A stretch of 64,000 nt of DNA from positions 5,909,255 through 5,973,254 of the forward strand of contig NC_030443.2 of the NCBI RefSeq assembly GCF_001660625.3. The letters are read 5' to 3'. The translations under genes were made by a program, and so were the position numbers. Source of the stretch: Ictalurus punctatus. Its lineage: Eukaryota > Chordata > Actinopteri > Siluriformes > Ictaluridae. The notes under the pieces are model-generated. The model made no database searches. It had not been told where the DNA came from and worked only from the letters and a program-made list of their open reading frames with translations. This document shows positions 50,001 through 60,072 of this stretch, piece after piece (within the stretch, counting starts at the first letter, position 1; every line of letters starts with the position of its first letter).

Positions 50001-53000
50001 CGTCTTTTCAAAGCGACAGCTTTTAAGTCTGTTTTTATAAAGTGGCCAAAGAACCGAGTCTCCTCTGTGGTCTCGGGAATCCTCACACACACACGTACAC
50101 ACACATTACACACACAGTTTGACTTGCTGAAGACCACTGTTATTTTTACTGCATCTCTTACTTAACGCGTCTGTCACCATGCCTGAGTTAATGAAGATGT
50201 AGCGGGGTTAAAAAAAAAAATAAAAAAAATAAGCAAAGACCAAATTTCCCCTCAGGGCCGCTTCAAGTGTTGGCGCTTTTACTTTTTTTTCTTTTCTCTC
50301 TCCAAACGTGTGTGTTCTTTCAGTTCTCTGCGCATCACGTAAGCACAGTACTGCTGTGAAATGTTAGTGAATAAATGAGAATTCTGTTTACCTGCCCGAC
50401 ACGGAGCTGCGATTTCAGCGACAGTGCGACAAACAGTTGAACCGAGATGTTCTTCACTCTATGCATAATGATTCGACACAATAACCGATTGCCGGAACTG
50501 TCGGTCATTGGCTAAAATCCACACCGATCGTTTTTCAGTTACACAAACAGTTGTGTAAAGTTTTAGTCTGAGATTTATATTCGTAACACTTCGTTTGTGG
50601 ATTTTACTTTAAATAAGCGAAATAATAGTACTGAAAGATTGACCCCCCACCCCCCCACGTCCGATTAATAAAAAAATAATTATAATCGGCCAACTAACTG
50701 ATTATGAGTTGCAGCCCTACTTTAACGAGATGATACTGTTAATTAATATATAAGATCATCCGTCCCTTTTCTGTGCCCCTTATCCTACACAGGGTCGCGG
50801 GGAGCCTGGAACTTATCCCAGAGGACTCGGGTGACACTCTGGATGGGGCGCCAACCCATCGCAGGGTTGAGACCATCACACACCCGTTCACACACTATGA
50901 GCAATTTAGTGATGCCTGTCAGCCTACAATGCATGTCTGAACTGGGGAAGGAAACCGGAGTACCCGGAGGAAACCCCCCGGAGAAAAGCACGAGGGGAAC
51001 TTGCAAACTCAGCGCACACAGGGCGGAGGCGGGAATCAAACCCCCAAATCTGGAGGTGTGAGACACACGTGCTAACCACTAAGCCGCCGTGCATTTATAA
51101 GATCATATGTATGCGTTTTATGTTGACCTCAATGGCATTCTATAGTCTCCAAACCAGTTTCGGAATTAAATCTTCACTTGAGCTTAACTCGGAAAATGTT
51201 GTCCCCGGGTTCGTGCGCGTGCTTGTGTGTATTTTTACTTGTTTACCGAGATGTTCATGCAAATGGGAGTGCATTGAATATTTCATAATGTAGTGCACTT
51301 GGGCTTGAAGTGAAGACATAAATGTTTTAGCGTTAAATACAATTAAAACCTCCAGGTTCCTTACACTGACTACTGGAGTTTTCTATACGGTTTATTGTTA
51401 TATTAAAATACAGATATGACATCATTATTATGTGCAATTGTTTGGGAAATGTCTATTCTCTTTAAATGTAGCCTGTTAATCGTGTTTAAAGTGCCATTTT
51501 CTTAAATCCATAAATACATTTTCTGCTCTCCTAATGATCAGGGTTCTGTTAATCCGTTTTGCTCCTGTAGAGACTCGTTTAAAATAAAAAAAAGAAGAAG
51601 AAAGAAGTGAAGGTATTGTTTTTCATTCTAGCGTATGAGAGAATATTGGGCAGAATATTACATGCCCAAGCACAGTTTCAGTAGAGTGCAGCCTGTTGCC
51701 TTGTGCCTAAATCTCCAGAGTTGCAAATCGTCCTTCGTGAAGGTGTAAGACGGTGAAAAAAAGGATCATCTGACACGTTTAATCAGCGGAGTTACGAGAT
51801 CCGGCTTGGGTAAATACAGCGAAGGCTGGTCGTGAAATTCGATGGGAGGATGAATTGTATTATCTGTAACTAGCTCGACAGTGAAACTATTAGCGTTGCG
51901 CAATGTATTATATCACAAGATCTCATCGATTGCGTAATAGTAATGATCTGGGGCGAGCTTATTATGAACAGTCTGTGTTTCAAGTTCGTAATGCTGGGTT
52001 TAATCGGAATACCAGACATCATGAACAGAAAAGTTGTGACCCTTTTTGTTCAATCCAAAAAAACAAACCAAAAAAAAAAACACTAAGCTTACAATTGTTA
52101 GTTGGGATTTTGTTTCATTTTGTACTTTCATTGGACAAGGTGTGCTTAGTCTTATAAGTCGTCGTCGTTTTCTATCTACTTTTAGTTTCTCCTCCAAAGG
52201 CATTTTCGCCCTCAGCCTCAACGGAGTTCAAATCGGGTCGGCGTTTCACTCTGTGTAATGACCTCATACTTACGGGCTGCATGGATCTACAGTCTGAGCT
52301 AGAAAGAAATCAGCGCCAGTCTTGTTTCTTCATAGCACTCTGTGGGTTTTTTTTCTTTCTTACGAGCGTCGGTGGTGCCGTTGTGCCTGGTTTGACAAAA
52401 CTCCAAAAGAATCCACTTTAAGACTTTTCTTAACAGCGGATAATCTGATATTTATGCCAAAAATGAAACCTTTTACTGATCTCCTTTTCTCGTTGAAAGA
52501 CTTATCCGTGCTAGCCCATTTATACAAGCCACAGAACTTTAAACGTGAGCATTGGCGTAAAAAGGAACCGACAGGGTGTTTGTAAGGTTCGACAGACATT
52601 TGCAAGTCATTGTCGAGACACTTATATAAATTTATTACCACAAGCACTATACCACAAGACCAGGGCTTTCTCATCCTCTCACACGGGCTTCGGCTGTCAC
52701 GGCCTGTTCTCGTATCCCGCCTCGTACGCTCTTTAAAAGCACTCGTCGTTGCTCGTTCTCTCGCAGCTTATGAAAGATAGACGCATCAGCTTCATGCCCC
52801 TGCGAAGGAAAGAGCCCGGCTCGGTTCATGTCAGGACCTGACTTGAATAACGAACGTTGCAGTCGTCCATCAGAAAACGGTTTATTCCAGGAAGTGATGC
52901 GGTGATTAATCAGAGGCCTGTGGGTCCAGTCAGGGCCAAAATAATAATTGTCAACCAAGGCAATTTTCTGATGACTTTTATAAATGTGTATCATGCACTT

Positions 53001-53121
53001 TCAGCACTCCCATGTCTTCTGGAAATCCTGGGAGTCTCTTGAATATTTAAATAATTATCATTGAATTTTTTTCATATATTTTGAATTTTTTCGAATTTTT
53101 TTTTAGAATAAAAATCGCTGA

Positions 53122-53164
<43 letters not shown>

Positions 53165-56100
53165 GAATAAATTAAATCAAATAAATGAACAAATTAATGT
53201 TATACTAATTATATTATCATTTAAAATATTAAATGATCTTTTTAACCGAAAAATAACAATGTAAAATTAAAGGAGGTCCTTTTTAAAAATGTTAAAGTTA
53301 AGTAAGGTTATTAATCCACAGTGACCCCGTATTTTGCCATATTTTCTCCAGTCAGCGGCATAAGTATTGGCGCCCTGTGAGACGATAAGCGAAACTGTTC
53401 ATCTTCAACAACAAAAAAAATACTAATTAAAATATTTTATTTGAAACCACGGTAAAATTGCTAGCACTCCTATAGTGTTTTAAATATCTATATATTTTTA
53501 AACGATCGTTGTAAAATAGTAGTTCATTTTGTTTCTTACTTCTTCTTTTACTAGTGAAAGTTATTTCAAATACCAGCTCACGGAATATTGTATAAGATTT
53601 CAGCGTTGGCCTTTTATACTGGATCAGGAAAGATTTGCATTTCTACATAAAGCTGCGAATTCACACTGTGTAGATACAAATTCTGAGCTGGACAAGTCTT
53701 AGTAGCTTCGACGCTATTACACTTGTGAAAATCCTTTTGTCCGTTTAATCCTGAAGTGCATTTCCTTGTATAAAATTGCCAAAAACTCTTTCCTCTCTCT
53801 TAAGCATCGTGTTTCTGTCTCGTAGTACGAGTTCAAGGCGAAGAGCATTAAGAAGAAGAAAGTGAACATGGTGGTCTCGGTGGACGGCGTAAAAGTGATA
53901 CTTCGCAAGAAACAGAAGGTAAACGGTGTGATCGTTTTTCTTTGCTGGGAATATTTTATTAAATACGTAGTGCGGTTAAAATACTGCAGAAATACGTCCA
54001 TGTTGGGTGTTTTACGATGACTTTTCATACACAGAGGAAAGAATGGACGTGGGATGAAAGTAAGCTGCTGGTGATGCACGACGCGGTGTACAGGTGAGTC
54101 AGGTGACTTTGGCAGCTGCTGCAGTTGTATGTATTTATTTATTTATTTATTTATTTATTTATGGTCTAAATTTGAATTCATAATTAAAGTACTCAGATGG
54201 GATCAATTTACGGACAAATACTCATCAACGACTTTATTTGGAACACCTCTATATCTGCACATTCATACACTTATCCAATCAGGAATGCGAAGGTAACTCG
54301 CATAACCGCTGTGTACAGCAGTGGCGAGAAGAAAAGCATCTTGGAATGCACAACACGTCGAACTTCAAGGTGGATGAGCTACAACAGCAGAAGACCACAC
54401 TGGGCTCAGGTGGTAGAGCGGGGTTTCCACTAATCGTAGGGTTGGTGGTTCGATTCCCGGCCCACGACACTTCACATGCCGAAGTGTCCTTGGGCAAGAC
54501 GCCGAACCCCAAGTTGCTCCCGATGGCAAGCTAGCGCCTTGCATGGCAGCTCTGCTACCATTGGTGTGTGAGTGTGAATGGGTGAACGAGAACCAGCGTA
54601 AAGCGCTTTGGAACCGCTAAGGTTAAAAAAGTGTGGTTTCAGCTCATCCACCTCAAAGTTCAACGTGTTGTGACTTCTTGTGTGTTAAAATCCCTTTGTC
54701 TAAGAATCTAGTTAGTTATATTTGTGCCATTCCATCGAGATTGCACACATTTCTCTAAACGTGAATATTCCTTGCGAGTTATTGTAAGCTGTTCCTGGGT
54801 TACTGCCAACCCGGCTGCTTTATTATCCTAGGTTTGCATTCTGTTGCTGCGAAAATTCCAACACATTAACTAATGGGGATGTTGGCACTTTTTTCAGCAA
54901 GTGAAGGAAAATCAGTCATAGTCTTTGCCTGATTGAATCTGATAAAAAATGAAGGTGTGACCATTAATGTAGCAGACCAGTGGTATGTGGTTAATTCAGT
55001 ACCTTCAAGATGCACATTGTTAGGACTTCCAGGTGTATCATTCCTATGATTAAGGTGACTCCTGCTGCCAGATCAGAGCACAAATATGTATTAATTCATT
55101 CCCATTTCCCATTTCCGTCATAGATCAATCAGTTATACCATCAGGAATTAAAGACTGGCACTAATCTTGACAGTTGGCACCGGTTGTCTCTTAATATGTA
55201 CCCTCTGTTCTTTGACAGTTGTTGGCTAAATAGTTTTTAACCCTCACTAACAAAATTCATTCATGAATAAAGATTAATAACTGTGCTAGTTCGACACTTC
55301 AAACCATATTTTTGGAAAAAGCCTAACTCTTGCCCATTATTTGAGATTCTTGGAATAAAAAAATTACATTTTTGATAAAAAAAATAATAATAATCCGTTA
55401 CTAGATACATAAATAGTTATGTACTGCTAATTATGGACTTAAAAAAAGTTAAAAAAAAAAAAAAAGACTAGAAATGCTTAAAGCTTGCCTGATGGAGGAT
55501 GCACGAGCATACTTGACCATGTTTAAACGTTTTTGATCTGTAGTGAAAAGGCAGATCATACATACACTCTAAAGGACATGAAGGAGCATGAAATGTTCCG
55601 TGTGGAGGATGGACAAAGATCTTCCCACAAGGCATTACAGGAACAGGCTCAGTTCTGATTTCTCTCGAGTGCAGTCTTTACCAAGTACTCGTGGTAGGGG
55701 TGCCAATAATTTTGGAACTTGTGTTTTCAGATGTATCTAAATATCATAACTGGATGAAAATGAACTGGACTGAACATAAAGGAAGTAGCAAGTAAAATAC
55801 ATGTGGGGTCATTTCCGTCTTAAGCACTCTGCCAAGTAATTTTGGCATTCTTCTAAAAATAAATAAATAAATAAAAATACTGTGGATCAATGTAGCCTCA
55901 GTGCTTTCTGCTGTAAAGCTTTTTCAGTGTAGATTCCAATCGCGAGTGCTTTAGTGCACATCTTGTGCTTTTATGTATTGGTCATTTGTTATTTAAAATA
56001 TATGCCTTTATATTCTATTCTTAGTACTCAGCCTTCTTAGTATTCAGAACATAGTTCATTTAGGATCATAGAACACTTAATCTTTCTATTTGAACTTAAC

Positions 56101-59100
56101 TTAATTTGAGCAAAAATGATGATCTTCGTTGATACAAACAGTCCCAACAGTCTTTGTCCCCTTTTCTCTTAGGATATTCTATGTGTCCCATGACTCTCAG
56201 GATTTAAAGATTTTTAGCTACATTGCCAGAGATGGGTCCAGCAACACCTTCAGATGCAATGTCTTCAAGTCCAAAAAGAAGGTATGCTGATTTTTTTTTT
56301 TTTCTTCTTCTTCATGTCTTTAACTAAATAGAATGGAGAGTAATAGGGGGAGGAGAACCCTGAGAACTTGTACTGGAGTTCTGAAGCTCCCATGGGGTGA
56401 GAGCTTGCATAACAAAAGAGATGTAGTTCCGGAGTCGAAGGAAAGACAAAACCTGATTTCAGCGATGGAACTGTGTGTGCGATGACATCATCTGTATAGA
56501 AAGGGGCCAGCGAAGTGATCTTCAGGAGATAGGGAGTGGAATTAACTGCCGGTATGACTCAGTGTTGGTAAAAGGAAGGTTTGTGAAGCTGGGTGATCAA
56601 ATGATGAAATAGGAGCTTTATAGCACTGGGGGACTTCTGGGTGGTAGGAGTAGGAGCCTGTTGACTATAGAGTTTCTGTAACAGAAACAGGGTGTAAACT
56701 TTAGGAGTAGTGTATGCTTGACTTCAGTGTATTGTGGGATCAGAAAGAATTAAATGTTGAGGTGGGGGAAGGGTAAGTGAAGAGGGATGTGATGTGTGAG
56801 GGAGGGGCTGACATGAATGAGGTATGTTGATTGGGATAAATTGGGGGGGGGTTGGGATAATAAATGAAAGATGGGCTGTGTGAGGGAGGGGTTAGGATGA
56901 ATGGTAAAGGGGTTGAATGAATTGATTCTGGTGAACAGAGAGGGGACTAGGATGAGTAAAGAGGGATGGGATGAGTGAGGGAGGAGATTGGAATGAAAGG
57001 GGATATGGGATTGGGGGGGAGGAATCAGGAAAGTGGTTAGGATGGATAGAAAGGATTCTGAAGAGTGAGAGGCAAAGTTTGAATGTATTATGGAAGGGAG
57101 GGTTGGGATGGATGTTGGAAGGGTTGAATGATTGATGGATGTTGATCGTGGTGAACAGAGAGGGGACTGGGATAAGTGAAGGAGGAGATTGGGATGAATA
57201 GGGATAGAGGATTGGGTGGAATGGTGGAGAGATAAGGAAAGAGGTAAGGATGAATAGGGGAATTCATTGGGATGATTGAGGGATACGTTTGGGATGAATT
57301 ATGGAATGATGGGTTTGGGATAATTGGTGGAATGGTTTAATGAATGAGAGGTTGATTGCAGTGAACAGGGGATGGGATGGGTGAAGAGGGATTGGATGAG
57401 TGAGGGAGGAGATTGGGATAAATAGGGTTAGAGGAATGGGTGGATTGGTGAATGAGGTGGAGGAATCAGGAAATCGGTCAGGAAGATTAGGGGAAAGGAT
57501 TTGAAAGTACGAGGGACAAAGCTTGAATGAACTATGAAGGAATGGGTTGGGATAATTAGTGCAAGGGTTTAATGAATGATGGATGTTGATTGTGGTGAAC
57601 AGAGATGGGTCTGGGATGAGTGAGAGAAGATTGCGATGAATGGGAATAGGGGATTGGGTGGAATGGCGAATGAGTGAGGAATTAGGAAAGTGGTTAGGAT
57701 GGGTTGGAATGAATTATGGAGAGATGTGTTTGGGATAATTGGTGGAGCGAGTGAATAAATTAGGGACATTGATCGCGATGAACAGGGAAGGGAATAGGAT
57801 GGACGAAAAGAGATTGAGTGAGGGAGGAGATTGGGATAAATAAGGATCGAGGATTGGGTGGAATGATGAAAGGTGGACGAATTAGGAAAGAGGTTGGGAG
57901 GAGTAGGGGAAAGGATTTGAAAGTATGAGGGACAGTATTTGAATGAACTATGGAGGGATGGGTTGGGATGAATGTTGGAAGGGTTGAATGAATGATGGAT
58001 GTTGATTGTGGTGAACATGGAGGGGACTGGGATGGGAGTTTCCGAATGAAAAACGTGTTTGATGAAAATGTTGCTCTTGTCTCTCAGAGTCAGGCAATGC
58101 GTATAGTGAGGACAATAGGCCAGGCCTTTGAGGTGTGCCATAAGCTGAGTCTGCAGATTGCAGATGGACAGATGGACAGACAGATGGACAGACTTGCACT
58201 TGGAGAGAGTGGAAAATCTGAGGAGGAGACACCTAGTGAAGGTGAGACAGAAACATATCGCCTCTTTTGACCACAACAGGGCCATTGCATTTAGTTTTAG
58301 TCCCATTCTAACTTATAGTCGCTGTCCAATTTATTAGGAACATTTGACCACCTGCTCATTCATGCAGTTATCCAGTCAGCCTATTATGTGGCAGTAGCAA
58401 AATGCATCAAGTTATGCATAAAGCCTCAGATTCCAGTGGAGTGGAACCTGGTGTTGTGTTCTGCTGGTGTAGCCCATGCACCAGAAGGTTCAACGTTTGG
58501 TGCTTTCTGAGATCCTTTTCTGCTTACCACCGTTGTGAAGAGTGGTTATTTGGGTGGTCTGCCTGTCAGCTTGAACCAGTCTAACCATTCTTCTCTGACC
58601 TCTCACATCAACAAGGCATTTCCACCCACAGAACTTCTGCACACTGGATAGTATTTGTTTTTCGCTCCATTCTGTGTAAACTCCAGAATATTGTGTGTGA
58701 AAATCCACATGATTGGCTGTTTGGGTAATTGAGTGATTGATCGGGTGTACAGGCAGGGACGCAAATTTGCTGAAGGGTATGCAAGATCAGTGTTGGTGCC
58801 CCAAGTTCATCTCACTCATCTTCTCTCTCTGTCTCACTCATGTTCCCTCTGTCTGTCTCACTCATGTTCCCTCTGTCTCTCTCACTCATGTTCCCTCTGT
58901 CTGTCTCACTCGTCTTCCCTGTGTCTTTCTCACTCGTCTTCCCTGTGTCTCTCTCACTCGTCTTCCCTGTGTCTCTCTCACTCGTCTTCCCTGTGTCTCT
59001 CTCACTCGTCTTCCCTGTGTCTCTCTCACTCGTCTTCCCTGTGTCTTTCTCACTCGTCTTCCCTGTGTCTTTCTCACTCGTCTTCCCTGTGTCTTTCTCA

Positions 59101-60036
59101 CTCGTCTTCCCTCTGTCTGTCTCATTCATGTTCCCTCTGTGTATCTCACTCATCTCCCTTCTGTCTGTCTCATTCATGTTCCCTCTGTCTATCTCACTCG
59201 TCTTCCCTCTGTCTCTCATCCGTCTTCCTTCAGTCTGTCTCACTCGTCTTCCCCCTGTCTCTCATCCGTCTTCCTTCAGTCTGTCTCACTCGTCATCCCT
59301 CTGTCTCTCATTCATTTTCCCTCTGTGTATCTCTCATCTCACTTCTGTCTGTCTCATTCATCTGCCCTCTGTCTGTCTCACTCGTCTTCCCTCTGTCTCT
59401 CACCTGTCTTCCCTCTGGCTGTCTCACCCGTCTTCCTTCAGTCTGTCTCACTCGTCTTCCCTCATCCCCTTTTCCAATTTGATTAGTTTCTTTGGTTTCT
59501 CTTTGATGGTGTCAATTGTGTCTTTCTTTCTTCTCAAAATGGTAGACAAGTTAAGCTAGAATCATTTGTTCAGCTTCAACGAGACTCAGGCTTTTAAGCT
59601 GCTCTAGACTGGGCTTGTATATATAGCATCAATGGAGCCATGAGTCTCTTGGGCTTGGGGATCTTTCTGTTGCAGAATGTCATCAAGCATTCTAATGATC
59701 CTGCCAGTGTAATTTATTTGTCTGTTTATCTTTACGATTGAAATGATTGGGTTTTAAATATAATATCCATTCACACTTACTAGACCAGATTTATAGGTGG
59801 ATATCACTCCAGGCATTGCATTACCCAGTACAAATATGGACTTATTTTATTTTTTTTCCCTTTGTAATGAGCTCTAATGAACTTTTAAGCTCCAGTGCTT
59901 GCATCGTTAACTGCATGCTAGCTCATTCAGCTGCCTGAAAGCCAAGTTATACTACTATAATCACAGAAAATTCAGCTCATACTGAGACCAGCCAAAGAGT
60001 GCATTCAATGTATTATTATTATCATTATCATTATTA

Positions 60037-60072
<36 letters not shown>

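Larger units (their letters stand above)
34651..53825 (+). other. nos1ap: nos1ap-family intron 2 (19 kb)
   Basis: The longest intron. It holds a C-rich minisatellite (36905-37325), hAT-like pieces (38700-39172 and 42918-43462), Tc1 pieces (39806-40280, 40290-40512, 48690-49320), a Tc1-like element with long inverted ends (43961-45153), a GGAT-rich tandem tract (48190-48480) and a SINE (50755-51092). Intervals 34660-36900, 41050-42900, 45160-46000, 47020-48180 and 51100-53100 contain no recognised element or exon. Confidence 0.75.
54094..56172 (+). other. nos1ap: nos1ap-family intron 4
   Basis: 2.1 kb intron. It holds a (TTAT)n, a Tc1 remnant, a SINE between inverted Tc1 arms (54226-54672), and then 1.5 kb (54680-56172) of AT-rich sequence with nothing recognised. 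Confidence 0.75.

Noticed and set aside
57569..58306. 245-codon minus-strand open frame overlapping exon 6
   Set aside because: It lies over the purine-rich satellite, is low in complexity (Pro, Ser, His, Ile), and runs antisense through a well-supported coding exon.
58733..59559. Long open frames (about 240-250 codons) over the 24-bp repeat array
   Set aside because: They arise because the repeat unit is stop-free and a multiple of three. They occur in several frames and on both strands, with no conserved domain.
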